This document shows, piece after piece, positions 14,923 through 24,325 of a stretch of DNA of 64,000 nt. Position numbers and translations under genes: made by a program. How positions within the stretch are numbered: position 1 is the first letter of the stretch; every line of letters starts with the position of its first letter. The notes under the pieces were generated by a model. It searched no databases, was not told where the DNA came from, and saw only the letters and a list, made by a program, of their open reading frames with translations. The DNA comes from Galactobacter caseinivorans (GTDB taxonomy: Bacteria > Actinomycetota > Actinomycetes > Actinomycetales > Micrococcaceae), in contig NZ_QQXL01000005.1 in the NCBI RefSeq assembly GCF_003640665.1, positions 124,001 to 188,000 on the forward strand. The letters run 5' to 3'.

Positions 14923-17532
14923 CTACCCCCGCGCCCCCGCGGCCCGCGCCAACTCCTTGGAGAGGCGCTCCGGGATGTCGCGCCGGCGGGGCGCGCGGAG
15001 CTTGGCGCGCGCCTGCAGGACGTGCGATTCCACGGTGCGCACCGAGAGGTAGAGGCGCTCGCCGATCTGCAGATTGCTGAGCCCCTGGGCCACCAGGAGG
15101 CAGATCTCCAACTCGCGCTGGGTCAGCCCGGAGGGCGGCGCGGGCCTGGCGCCCGTATTGACCAGCGCGGGTGGAAGCTCCGTGTCCGCCTCTGCGTCCG
15201 GCAGGGCCGCCAACTTGGCGGCGCAGTCGTTGGCTCGGCCCGTGGCCCGCCTGGCCAGGTACAGCGAGCGGGCCCGCGTCAGCGCGTCCCTCGCCCCGCG
15301 CGTCTGGCCGGCGTGGGTCAGGTCATTCGCGGCGCGCATCAAGTGCTCCGGATCGCCGGACACCAGCGCGCGCAGGTGATGGGCGGAGGCCAGCGTGGCG
15401 GGGAAGCGCCCCGCATTCAGCTCCGGATCCTCGAGTGCCTTGAGCGCCGCAACCGGTTCAAGGTGACCCTGCAACACGCGGTGATACAGGTGCGCGGAGG
15501 CCGCCCACCCCGGCTCGGCGACCAGGCGGGTGGGCCCGGCGGCGCTCTGATGCATGGACTCGCCGACCGCCAGGTAGGAGCCCAGGATCTCCGGGTCCAC
15601 CTCATCGGTTGGGCCGGAGCGCGCCAGCTGCAGCGAGAGGCGCATGAGGCTGGCGTTGAGCGCGGAGAAGGTGGAGTGATCCAGGAGCGACATGGACGTG
15701 GTGATGTCCCGCGTGGCCGCTTCGGTATTGCCGCGCCGGTACGCGCTGAGGGCGTGGAGGTAGGAGGCGCAAGCGGCGGCCACCCGACCGGAGGCCGGCC
15801 CAAAGCCCACGGCGTTGCTGGTGCGTTCCTCCAGGACCCGCCTCACGCCGCCCGGATCAACGCCGGCCAGGGCCTGCGCGGAGCAGCAGCACAGGTCAAA
15901 GAGCAAGAAGGCATCATGTGCCATGCTCGACGCCGCGGGGTTGAGCACGCGCAGGCGTCCCCTGAGCGAGCGGGCCTGGGTGACGCTCGCTTCCAGCGCC
16001 TCCGGGTCGCCGGCGCTGAGGCGCTGGGAGAGGGTGAGGGCCATGGCCCACATCCGCGGGACGGAGGCGTGGGTGGACGTGGCGGCGTAGTCGGAAAAGG
16101 TGTCCGCGCACTGGTTCGTCATGGGGGCATCCCCCGTGAGGATCGTCAGGATCTGCGCCAGGACGGGATCTGCGGCACCCACCACATCCGTCAGGTACGT
16201 GATCAGCCAGTCGGGGGTGGTGCGCTCCCAGCTCGCGGCAGTGCAGACGCGGTGCAGGTGTTCCAGGTGGAAGGCCTCCGGCTCGCGCTGCAGCAGCTCT
16301 TGGGCCTGGTCAAGCACCTCCTGATGGCGGTCTTGGCTCAGGAGCGAGACCCAGAGGGTGGGGAGGACCTCTGCTCCGGCCCCGTCCGCCATCGCGGTGC
16401 GGGTGAGCATCTCCGTCTCCCGGTGCCAGCCAAGCCGGGCGGTCACCGTGGCCGCGCGGGCAAAGAGCCGTCCGGAGCCTTCAGTGATGCCAAGGTCCAT
16501 GAAGTGCCGGGCCAGCGCCATGGTCGGAGCATCGGAGAAGGGCAGCCCGGAGCGCCAGGAGCGTTCCAGGAAGGCCAGCGCCGTGTTGATGTGCCCGTTG
16601 ATGTCATCCACGTCCGGCACGGAGAGCAGGCCGGCCACCTGGAGGCCATCCACGTCCACCTCATCGCCGTCCGGCAGGCGCCGCAGGCTGGCCAGCCCCA
16701 CGTTCAACAGGCGGGTCAGCACATCCGGGCCCACCATGCGTGCTGCCATGGCGTGATCAAGTGGCCCCACGCTGTGGAGCACCACGGCGGCGGTCTTCAG
16801 GGCCGGGGGCAGGTCCCGCGTGCGGGAGGCGATGCGGTGCAGGGTGCGTGCGCTCAGGGCAAAGGGGGCATCCCAGGGGCGGGGCAGCCTGCGCGGGGCG
16901 GAGCGGGAGTCGGCAGTGAGGTCCTCGGCCAGGTCCCGCGCAATGGCCACCGACCCGCGGGCGGATCTGGTCGCCGTCGTGAGTTGCAAAGAATCCAGGG
17001 CGTCTGTGGGGACCCAGCCGCGCATCCGTGCCGCGGTCTCCTCATCCGTGAGCGGAGCCAGGTCCACCCGGCCCATGAGGCGCCGCCGCCATAGATCGCA
17101 CAGCAGCCCCACCGAAGTGGTGGTATCGAAGGCACTCGCGGAGCGCATGGAGACCGCGTCCGCGCTCATCAGCAAGATGGCCCTGGAGTCCTGGACCAGG
17201 CTGGAGAGGACCGGGGTGACGGCCTGGGGGAGCGTGTCCACATCGTGAAGGCGCAGGCAACGCGCGGCGTGATGGGCCTCGTACCAGGAGAGGAGCTCGG
17301 CGCTGGTGGTGTGGGCCGTGCAGCGCAGGGCCGGGGCGTCGGAGCGGCGCAGTGTGGCCTGGGCGGCAGCGGTGACGTCGGTGCGACCCTCGCCGGGATG
17401 GGCCACCACCAAGACGCCGTGTCCAGGGGCGGCCAGGCCGGCCACGGTGGCGGCCTCTGATTCGCGGGTCCCGCCCAGGGCGTGAACACCTGGTGGAGTG
17501 GGGATCAACGTCCTTGCGGGAGTGGGCGACAT
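14923..17532 (-). CDS. Large LuxR-family transcriptional regulator
   Basis: 869 residues. The last 65 residues are a LuxR/GerE helix-turn-helix (LTQRELEICLLVAQGLSNLQ, then LSVRTVESHVLQARAKL). The N-terminal part resembles the ATPase region of LAL-type regulators, but the P-loop is degenerate (HPGEGRTD at about residue 43), so ATP binding is uncertain. The middle 500 residues look helical, likely TPR-like repeats. The start at the ATG complementary to 17530-17532 is the first with a family-like N-terminus (MSPTPARTLIP). It is divergent from the 1808-residue surface protein gene, which is the most likely target. It is convergent with the FAD oxidoreductase; the 104-bp gap there holds two TGCCCGACG words (14820 and, inverted, 14896). 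Confidence 0.8.
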   Translation of the reverse strand: MSPTPARTLIPTPPGVHALGGTRESEAATVAGLAAPGHGVLVVAHPGEGRTDVTAAAQATLRRSDAPALRCTAHTTSAELLSWYEAHHAARCLRLHDVDTLPQAVTPVLSSLVQDSRAILLMSADAVSMRSASAFDTTTSVGLLCDLWRRRLMGRVDLAPLTDEETAARMRGWVPTDALDSLQLTTATRSARGSVAIARDLAEDLTADSRSAPRRLPRPWDAPFALSARTLHRIASRTRDLPPALKTAAVVLHSVGPLDHAMAARMVGPDVLTRLLNVGLASLRRLPDGDEVDVDGLQVAGLLSVPDVDDINGHINTALAFLERSWRSGLPFSDAPTMALARHFMDLGITEGSGRLFARAATVTARLGWHRETEMLTRTAMADGAGAEVLPTLWVSLLSQDRHQEVLDQAQELLQREPEAFHLEHLHRVCTAASWERTTPDWLITYLTDVVGAADPVLAQILTILTGDAPMTNQCADTFSDYAATSTHASVPRMWAMALTLSQRLSAGDPEALEASVTQARSLRGRLRVLNPAASSMAHDAFLLFDLCCCSAQALAGVDPGGVRRVLEERTSNAVGFGPASGRVAAACASYLHALSAYRRGNTEAATRDITTSMSLLDHSTFSALNASLMRLSLQLARSGPTDEVDPEILGSYLAVGESMHQSAAGPTRLVAEPGWAASAHLYHRVLQGHLEPVAALKALEDPELNAGRFPATLASAHHLRALVSGDPEHLMRAANDLTHAGQTRGARDALTRARSLYLARRATGRANDCAAKLAALPDAEADTELPPALVNTGARPAPPSGLTQRELEICLLVAQGLSNLQIGERLYLSVRTVESHVLQARAKLRAPRRRDIPERLSKELARAAGARG

Positions 17533-17856
17533 GAGGTTTCCGTTCGTTCTCGAAGGCCCCCGGACCCTCGCGCTGGTCGACACCCCCGCGCCGTTGTTCA
17601 ACCGCGAGTCTAAGTCGCGGCGAACCAAATGACGAGCGATTTCCAAAGTATGGAGCGCTTAAATGTAATGTTTCCTCGTTTTTTGCAGAATCGCTATTCG
17701 CAATGGCACTTTGTTTCATCGGGTCTCCGTAGTCATCACGTAGTCGTACTGAAAAGCCTGAGAATTCGCTATGACCCAGGCCACGCTTGCCTACTGTTGG
17801 CTTCACTGCGCGTACCCGCGCGCTTGCCTGTTCCCCCCAGGGCTGGAGGACCCCCC
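17533..17856. promoter_or_regulatory. AT-richer divergent control region, LuxR gene / surface protein
   Basis: This 324-bp gap is clearly less GC-rich than its surroundings between about 17625 and 17790, with runs such as TTTCCTCGTTTTTTGCAG. No unique promoter can be picked by eye. It is the natural place for binding by the LuxR regulator. A strong GGAGGA six bases before the ATG at 17857 sets the start of the surface protein; an open frame continues upstream to 17629 but looks non-coding. The long leader may carry regulation. Confidence 0.5.
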
Positions 17857-20800
17857 ATGAAAACCACCCTTTCTCGGCTGAGAGCCGGTGCCGTCGGCAT
17901 CGCGCTCTCCGCCCTCGTCCTAAGCGGCGTTGCGCCGCCGGCCGCTGCGGCCGAAGCCCCCACGCGGGCACAAGCGGAGGGCTCCGCCCTCTCCGGAGCC
18001 GGGGTCATTGACCTCGACACGATCCTCAAGGACCAGTCGGCCTTTGCCCCCACCGCAGACGGTGGCTCCAGCGAAAACGACGACATGAATCTGACGGTGC
18101 TTGGCGGCCTTGGCCTTCCATTGGGCGATGGCATCGACGTGCCGCTGCTCAAGGATGTGCTGCAGGTGGGCGCGCTGGGCCAGTACGCCAAGGCCCAGAA
18201 GGGCGGCACCTCAGAGGCGGCCGCCGGGGCAGTGACGGGCGAGGGCCTCTTTGCCGTGAACGGCGCGGATGCCAGCCAGTCCACCTCAGTCAAGCTCAGC
18301 CCGGTCCTGAAGGGCCTTGGCCTTGACTCCCTCATCAACGAACTCAAGCTGGACGTCAAGGCGGTGGCCTCGCGAGCCACCGCGGAGCCCGGGGCGCAGC
18401 CCAAGGCCGAGTACGCCCTGGCCGGCGTCAACATGGAGCTGGAGGCCAAGGCCATTGCCGGTCTCACCAAGACCCTGAAGACCACCGTGCAGGGCGTGGA
18501 CTCCACGCTGGACGCCGCGGTCGGTGAGAAGGGCGCCCTCGACACCGTCACGCGCACCTTGCGAGACGACGTCCTGAAGCCGCTCAACACTGTGCTGCTT
18601 GGCCTGGGTTCCGTGAAGATCCCGGAAGACGCGACCATCGCCATTGACACGGACCTGTGGGCCACCGTCTCCCCGCTCCTGGAGGAGACGCTCTCCGATC
18701 CGGACGAGTCCGTCAGCATCCGCCTCTCCGACGGCAAGGTCACGGTTGACCTGGCCAAGATCATGGACACGGTGCGGGCGGATCTTCCCCAGCCCAACGA
18801 CCGCACCGTCTGCACGGATCCCAGCACCAAGCCCGGGGGCCTGAACTGCCTCCCGGCCAACACCGAGGTGCTGCAGGCCAAGGTCATCAACGCCGTGGTC
18901 TCCCGCCTCACCGGCCTCGTCAACGGAGCCACCACCAAGCTGGAGAAGGTCCTCAAGACCGCCCTCAGCACCACCAAGGTCAACATCACCGTGGGCCTTG
19001 ACGTCATGGCCCTCTTCGGTGTGCTCCCGGTGGCCAAGACCAAGCTGCACATCTCCACGTCCCTTGGCCAGCTCATTGGCTGGGACGCCAGGCCGCTGAC
19101 CAAGGACGACGTCAAGATCGACGCGGCCATCCTCGGCATCCCCGTGGGTTCCCTGGTCAACGCCATTGTGAGCCCCGTGGCCACCCAGCTGGTGCCCGCA
19201 CTGGGCTCCGTGCTGAAGCCGGTCGTGGAGGGTGCGCTGAGCACCACGCTTGTCCCCGCGGTGGGCACGCTGGTCTCCGGCGTGGTGAGCGCCCTTGATC
19301 CGCTGCTGGGTGCGGTCCAGCAGCTGGTCTCCCTCAAGGTCAACGCACAACAGGAGAAGCCGGGCGCATTCATTGACCCGCGCGGCGACGACTCCAGCGC
19401 GTTTACGGTGAGAGCCCTGCAGGTGGGGCTGATCCCCGGCATCAGGAACGGCGACGGACTCCTGGTCGTGAACCTGGGCAATTCCACCGTGATCGGTGAG
19501 CCCAAGGCCTACAACACCACCCTCACGGCCTCACCCAAGACGGTGAAGCCCGGCGTCGAGGTCACGCTCGCTGGCACCGGCTTTGAAGCCGGCGAGGAGG
19601 TCACCGTCAAGGTGCCCGGCGGCGCGGATATCAAGGCGACGGCGGACGGCGACGGGGCGCTGCCTACGGGGCAGAACGCACCCAAGTACACCGTCCCTGC
19701 GCAGCAAGGCGCAGGCGACCTGACCTTCACGGCGACCGGAGCGGCGTCGAACAGTCCGGCCACCGCCACGGTGAGCGTGGAAGCCAACTACACGCCCACC
19801 CTGTCCGTGGACAAAACGCAGGTGGAGCCCGGGGACACCGTGACCCTCTCGGGGGCCGGATTCGCTCAGAATGAGGCGGTCTCCATCGCCGTGGATAACG
19901 GCGGAACCCTCACGGCGACCACCACCGACGGCGGCGAGCTGCCGACCGGTGATCAGGCGCCAAAGTACACGGTGCCGCAGAACCAGTCCGTGCCCAAAAC
20001 CCTGGAGCTGACGGCGGTGGGCGAGGTCTCCAAGACCCCGGCCAAGGCCACGCTGCAGGTGGCCCGCGGTGACTACTCCGCGAGCCTGAGCGGCACGCCG
20101 GACTCCGGCGAGGTCGGGTCCACCTTCACCTTTAACGGCGAGGGATACAAGGCGGGGGAGAGCGTCAACGTGACGCTGGACGGCCAGGCCTACGGGACTG
20201 AGCTGACGGCGGACGGAGACGGGAAGTTCTCCTTCCAGTGGGTCTCCGACTCCGTGGGCTCGCATGAGTTCGCGGCCAAGGGCGTGGCCTCCGCCGCGGA
20301 GGGCAAGGACACCGTCACGGTGACCCGGGCCTTTGCCCCGGTGCTCGTGGTCTCCCCGGAGACCGTTGAACCCGGTGATTCCGTGAATGTCAGCGGCAGC
20401 GCCTTTGACGGCGGCGAGGTGGTCACCATCACGCTGCCGGACGCCAGCACCACCACCGAGACCGCCGATGCAAACGGCGAGTTCACGGTGGCGTGGCCGG
20501 TGGATCAGGCGGCCAAGGACGGCGAGGAACTGACCTTCGCCGCCATCGGCGCGGTGTCCCAAAAGGAACGCACTGGCAAGGCCACCGTCAAGGTGGGCGC
20601 CTACACCCCGGAGCTGACGGCCGCACCCGCGACCGGGCCCCAGGGCACCGACTTTGTCTTCACCGGAACCGGCTTCAAGCCGGGAGAGACGGTCAAGGTT
20701 CAGAAGGATGACCAGCCGTTCGGGGATGACCTGAAGGCTGACGATCAGGGTGGGGTGAAGTTCACCTGGGCCTCGGACGCCGCGGGCGATCGCCGCTTTG

Positions 20801-23283
20801 TGGCCACCGGCGTGGCGTCTCGGGAGCCGGCGGAGCGTTCCGTCACGGTCTCCAAGGTCTACAACACCAGCCTCAGCACGGACCCGGGGGAGCAGTTCCC
20901 CGGCCGCGACGTCACCGTCAAGGGCGCCGGCTTTGAGCCGGATGAGGACATCAGTTTGAGCCTGGGCGGCAGCAAGGTCACGACCAAGGCCAACAACCAG
21001 GGCGAGCTCTCTTACGTCTGGACCGTCCCCACGGACCAGGCCGCAGGGAACGTGGACCTGGAGGCAGAGGGCGCGGTATCCACGTCCCCCGCCAAGGCCA
21101 AGGTCACGATTCTTGGCCTGCCGAGCGTGTCCGTTGATCCCGACCGTGGCGCCATTGGCACCGAGGTGGAGGTCTCCGGCGGTGGCTTTGAGCCCAGCGC
21201 TGACGTCACCGTGAGCATTGGTGGCAAGGAGGCCGGGACCGTGCAGACGGGCTCAGATCGCAAGCTCCTTGCCGGTCAGCGCGTGCGTGTTCCCGCCGGC
21301 GTGAAGGGCGGGGTCGCCCCCGTCATCGCGACGGATGGCACCTCCCCGGAGGCCAAGAGCGAGTTCGCGATCGCCGGGTCCTTCTCGGTGGATCCGGATC
21401 ACGCCAAGCGCGGCGACACGGTCTCCGTAAAGGGCGAGGGTTTTGCTCCTTCCACGGAGCTGACGATTGCGCTTGGCGGCAAGGACGTGGCAGAGAAGGT
21501 CGTCACGGATGAGAACGGCGCCTTCGGTGCCGGGGATGTCACAGTCCCGTCCGACGCCGCTGTGGGCGCCGGGAAGGCGACGGTCACCGACAACGTGGTT
21601 GCCTCGGCGGTGGAGCGGGACTTCACCGTAGATGCTGATGCGGCCGTCCCGGCCGTGGTGGTTGATCCCACCTCCGGCGTGGCCGGATCCACCATCACCT
21701 CTGTGACGCTGAGCGGCTACCCGGCCGCCACGGAGGTCACGCTCACCCTGGGCGGCGAGGAGATCGGCAAGGTCACCACGGATGATCAGGGTGCGGCCAC
21801 CCTCAAGGGTGCCAAGGTGCCCGCGGGACTGGCGGTCGGGACGCATGATCTGGTGGGCACCGCCGGTCAGGTCAGCGCCAAGACCACCTTCGAGGTCGTC
21901 AAGGACGGCGATCCAGGTGCGGAGGCGGACGCGAGTGCCGCCGCCGCTGTGGATGCCAACGCGGCAGCCACGGCGGACACCACGGCGAACGCCAACGCGG
22001 CGGCGTCCGCCGCGGCCAGTGCCGAGGCGACGGCGGAGAAGGATGCGGCCGCTGTGGCTGCTGCCGAGGCCGCCGCGTTGGCTGATAGCAATGCGGATCA
22101 GTCGGCTGCTGCGGATGCCTCTGCCAGTGCTGCGGCTGAGTCCGCTGCTGAGGCGGATGCCTCCAAGAATGCCAGTGCGGATGCGAGCAGTGAGGCCAAC
22201 GCTTCGGCTGTGGCTCAGGCCGCCGCGTCCTCGGATGCGACGAGCGATGCGTCCAGCAACGCCAGCAGTGAGGCCACGAGTGAGGCGTCCAGCAACGCCT
22301 CGCAGCAGGCGACGGCCAATGCCGCCGCTTCTGCCTCCGCCGCGGCCAGTGCCGAGGCGACGGCGGAGAAGGATGCGGCCGCTGTGGCTGCTGCCGAGGC
22401 CGCCGCGTTGGCTGATAGCAATGCGGATCAGTCGGCTGCTGCGGATGCCTCTGCCAGTGCTGCGGCTGAGTCCGCTGCTGAGGCGGATGCGTCCAAGAAT
22501 GCCAGTGCGGATGCGAGCAGTGAGGCCAACGCTTCGGCTGCGGCTCAGGCCGCCGCGTCTGCGGATGCGAGCAGCGCAGCCAGCGCTGACTCGAACGCGA
22601 GCGCCGACTCCAACGCGAGCGCCGATTCGTCGGCCACTGCGGATTCAAACGCCAGCGCCGATTCCAACGCGAATGCCAGCTCGTCGGCGAGCGCCAACGG
22701 GTCCGCAGACGCGAAGGGCAACGGCGTGGCCATCCGGGCCACGGTGGAGTTCCGCAAGCTGATCCGCGGCCCCAAGACGGTGCAGCGGGTCACGGGCACG
22801 GGCTTCAAGCCGGGCGAGGCTGTCAACGCAACCTTGTTCTCCTCGCCCAAGAAGTTGGGTGAGGTGAAGGCTGACAAGTCCGGCACGGTCCGGTGGACCT
22901 TCAAGGTGCAAGAGGACTTTGAACTGGGCCAGCACCACGTGGACGTGGTGGGCGCGCAGTCCGGAGAGGTCAAGCAGGAGAATCGCGAGACGGACTTTGT
23001 GGTCGCGAGCTCCAACACCGGCGCCGGGACGGGTGGCAAGCCCACCACCCCGCCAGGGTCGGCGGATCACTCCGCTGACTCGGGTGCAGGCTCCAATGCG
23101 GCAGCCAGCGCCGGAGCCAACGCTCACGGCGCCTCCGACGGCCGCACCCCGGTGGGCGGCAAGGAGAACCTCGGTGCGACGGGTGCTTCCAGTGCCCTGC
23201 TCATCGTGGGAGGCGTGGCCTTGGCGCTGATGCTCGCGGGTGCCTTCCTGCTGGCGACGCGACAGCGCCGCCGCCGCGGTTAG
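17857..23283 (+). CDS. Giant choice-of-anchor G surface protein
   Basis: 1808-residue exported protein. Signal peptide to about residue 33 (ALSALVLSGVAPPAAAAEA). Residues 40-545 match the choice-of-anchor G head region (DLDTILKDQSAF, GALGQYAKA, EGLFAVNGADASQSTSV). Residues 549-1350 hold about nine Ig/TIG-like repeats of 80-95 residues, each with a PGDTVTLSGAGF-like motif. Residues 1351-1624 are an Ala/Ser/Asp/Asn stalk including a long internal duplication. One more TIG-like domain follows (VTGTGFKPGEAVNATLF), then a C-terminal LGATG, a hydrophobic helix and RQRRRRG, which resembles a sortase signal with a variant motif. The role is presumably adhesion or surface coating. The start has GGAGGA at ideal spacing. 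DUF5819 and HTTM genes follow on the same strand. Confidence 0.85.
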   Translation: MKTTLSRLRAGAVGIALSALVLSGVAPPAAAAEAPTRAQAEGSALSGAGVIDLDTILKDQSAFAPTADGGSSENDDMNLTVLGGLGLPLGDGIDVPLLKDVLQVGALGQYAKAQKGGTSEAAAGAVTGEGLFAVNGADASQSTSVKLSPVLKGLGLDSLINELKLDVKAVASRATAEPGAQPKAEYALAGVNMELEAKAIAGLTKTLKTTVQGVDSTLDAAVGEKGALDTVTRTLRDDVLKPLNTVLLGLGSVKIPEDATIAIDTDLWATVSPLLEETLSDPDESVSIRLSDGKVTVDLAKIMDTVRADLPQPNDRTVCTDPSTKPGGLNCLPANTEVLQAKVINAVVSRLTGLVNGATTKLEKVLKTALSTTKVNITVGLDVMALFGVLPVAKTKLHISTSLGQLIGWDARPLTKDDVKIDAAILGIPVGSLVNAIVSPVATQLVPALGSVLKPVVEGALSTTLVPAVGTLVSGVVSALDPLLGAVQQLVSLKVNAQQEKPGAFIDPRGDDSSAFTVRALQVGLIPGIRNGDGLLVVNLGNSTVIGEPKAYNTTLTASPKTVKPGVEVTLAGTGFEAGEEVTVKVPGGADIKATADGDGALPTGQNAPKYTVPAQQGAGDLTFTATGAASNSPATATVSVEANYTPTLSVDKTQVEPGDTVTLSGAGFAQNEAVSIAVDNGGTLTATTTDGGELPTGDQAPKYTVPQNQSVPKTLELTAVGEVSKTPAKATLQVARGDYSASLSGTPDSGEVGSTFTFNGEGYKAGESVNVTLDGQAYGTELTADGDGKFSFQWVSDSVGSHEFAAKGVASAAEGKDTVTVTRAFAPVLVVSPETVEPGDSVNVSGSAFDGGEVVTITLPDASTTTETADANGEFTVAWPVDQAAKDGEELTFAAIGAVSQKERTGKATVKVGAYTPELTAAPATGPQGTDFVFTGTGFKPGETVKVQKDDQPFGDDLKADDQGGVKFTWASDAAGDRRFVATGVASREPAERSVTVSKVYNTSLSTDPGEQFPGRDVTVKGAGFEPDEDISLSLGGSKVTTKANNQGELSYVWTVPTDQAAGNVDLEAEGAVSTSPAKAKVTILGLPSVSVDPDRGAIGTEVEVSGGGFEPSADVTVSIGGKEAGTVQTGSDRKLLAGQRVRVPAGVKGGVAPVIATDGTSPEAKSEFAIAGSFSVDPDHAKRGDTVSVKGEGFAPSTELTIALGGKDVAEKVVTDENGAFGAGDVTVPSDAAVGAGKATVTDNVVASAVERDFTVDADAAVPAVVVDPTSGVAGSTITSVTLSGYPAATEVTLTLGGEEIGKVTTDDQGAATLKGAKVPAGLAVGTHDLVGTAGQVSAKTTFEVVKDGDPGAEADASAAAAVDANAAATADTTANANAAASAAASAEATAEKDAAAVAAAEAAALADSNADQSAAADASASAAAESAAEADASKNASADASSEANASAVAQAAASSDATSDASSNASSEATSEASSNASQQATANAAASASAAASAEATAEKDAAAVAAAEAAALADSNADQSAAADASASAAAESAAEADASKNASADASSEANASAAAQAAASADASSAASADSNASADSNASADSSATADSNASADSNANASSSASANGSADAKGNGVAIRATVEFRKLIRGPKTVQRVTGTGFKPGEAVNATLFSSPKKLGEVKADKSGTVRWTFKVQEDFELGQHHVDVVGAQSGEVKQENRETDFVVASSNTGAGTGGKPTTPPGSADHSADSGAGSNAAASAGANAHGASDGRTPVGGKENLGATGASSALLIVGGVALALMLAGAFLLATRQRRRRG
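22006..22559 (+). repeat. Direct repeat of about 224 bp inside the surface protein gene
   Basis: The stretch at 22006-22229 recurs at 22336-22559, exactly 330 bp (110 codons) later, with about two base differences. It encodes the Ala-rich stalk segment beginning ASAEATAEKDAAAVAAAEAA. Being in frame, recombination between the copies would change stalk length without breaking the protein. Confidence 0.9.
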
Positions 23284-23290
23284 TTCCCCC

Positions 23291-23321
23291 GGTGGCCCCG
23301 ATCATCCAGATCGGGGCCACC
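23291..23321 (+). terminator. Terminator after surface protein gene
   Basis: Twelve-base-pair stem GGTGGCCCCGAT, loop of seven, directly after the stop codon. It would separate the surface gene from the DUF5819-HTTM pair, at least in part. Confidence 0.8.
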
Positions 23322-23395
23322 CCGCTGGTCCCGGTGCGCGCACTCAGGCGCCCGGGGCCGTCGGCGTTTCCCCCTCCACGTAGGAGCTCACTGTC

Positions 23396-24325
23396 ATGAA
23401 CCAAGCCAGTAGGCGGGGCAAGCAACGGCCCGACGCCGCTTCCGTCACCGAGGACGCGTCCGTCACCGACGCCGCTCCCGTCACCGAAGACGCGCCCACC
23501 ACCGGCGACTCACCGCCGCCCGATGGCGGGGCCGGACCGCACGGCGTCGGGCAGGGGGAGGCAGCTCCCCACCTGCGTCAGCGGTCTAAGCCGCTGCGCC
23601 TCGTCATGAGCGCCGCGGTGCTGTTCACCGCGTGGCACCTTTTTGCGTCGCTGCTGTGGATTGCACCGCCCTCGCCGGCACGAGACGTAGTCCCAGGAAA
23701 CCTGTTGACGCAGTACATGATCCCGTTTTTTGGGCAATCGTGGAGCGTTTTTGCTCCGGAACCCATCAACGGGGATCACCGCCTCTTTGTGCGCGCTGTG
23801 GTTGCCACGGACGGCACCAACCGCACCACCGAGTGGGTCAACGCGACGGAGGTGGAGACGCGGCTCATGACGCACCAGCCCTTCCCGGCGCGTGCCGCCA
23901 GCCAGTCCATCAACGTGGCCTCCACCTACCGCGATGCCTACGGGAAACTGACCAAGGACCAGAAGGCGGTGGTGGCCAGAAACTTCTCACAGGAGGGCTG
24001 GTCCGCCAGCCTGGACACGGAACTGACCGCGTTGGCCAACGGCGATTCCTCGGCCCGTTCCGCCTACCTTGCCGCTGACTTCATGTCCGTCCGCTACGCC
24101 ACTCAGGTGGCGCGGGCCATCTGGGGCCAGAACGTGGTGCGTGTGCAATTCAGGGTGGAACGCCAGAACGTGATCCCGTTCAAGCAACGACATGACCCAG
24201 ATGCCCAGCGGCCAGAGGTCCAACTCACGCCGTCCGGGTGGCGGGGCCTCCAGGTAGCGGCGGGGCAATCCGATCAGGACTTCGCCGACACCTTCCGGCG
24301 ACTGTATAAGGAGGTGCACCCGTGA
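23396..24325 (+). CDS. DUF5819 family membrane-anchored protein
   Basis: 309 residues. After a Pro/Asp/Thr-rich, probably disordered N-terminus of about 65 residues, one membrane helix (VMSAAVLFTAWHLFASLLWI) is followed by a domain with YMIPFFGQSWSVFAPEPINGD, the recognisable DUF5819 block. Its molecular function is unknown. AGGAG lies nine bases upstream of the ATG. It overlaps the HTTM gene by GTGA, so the two products probably act together. The disordered N-terminus contains the dispersed DNA word twice (23428 and, inverted, 23542). Confidence 0.83.
   Translation: MNQASRRGKQRPDAASVTEDASVTDAAPVTEDAPTTGDSPPPDGGAGPHGVGQGEAAPHLRQRSKPLRLVMSAAVLFTAWHLFASLLWIAPPSPARDVVPGNLLTQYMIPFFGQSWSVFAPEPINGDHRLFVRAVVATDGTNRTTEWVNATEVETRLMTHQPFPARAASQSINVASTYRDAYGKLTKDQKAVVARNFSQEGWSASLDTELTALANGDSSARSAYLAADFMSVRYATQVARAIWGQNVVRVQFRVERQNVIPFKQRHDPDAQRPEVQLTPSGWRGLQVAAGQSDQDFADTFRRLYKEVHP

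Noticed and set aside
14866-17094. 742-codon open frame on the plus strand
   Set aside because: Antisense to the LuxR regulator, rich in Gln/Gly/Arg/His, without domain signatures.
17629-17856. 76-codon upstream extension of the giant surface protein
   Set aside because: The region is AT-rich and non-coding in character; the signal peptide starts at 17857 with GGAGGA in front.
22006-22559. Duplication in the surface gene considered as an assembly error
   Set aside because: The two copies differ at a couple of positions and are flanked by different sequence, so they are real separate copies, although long-read confirmation is absent.
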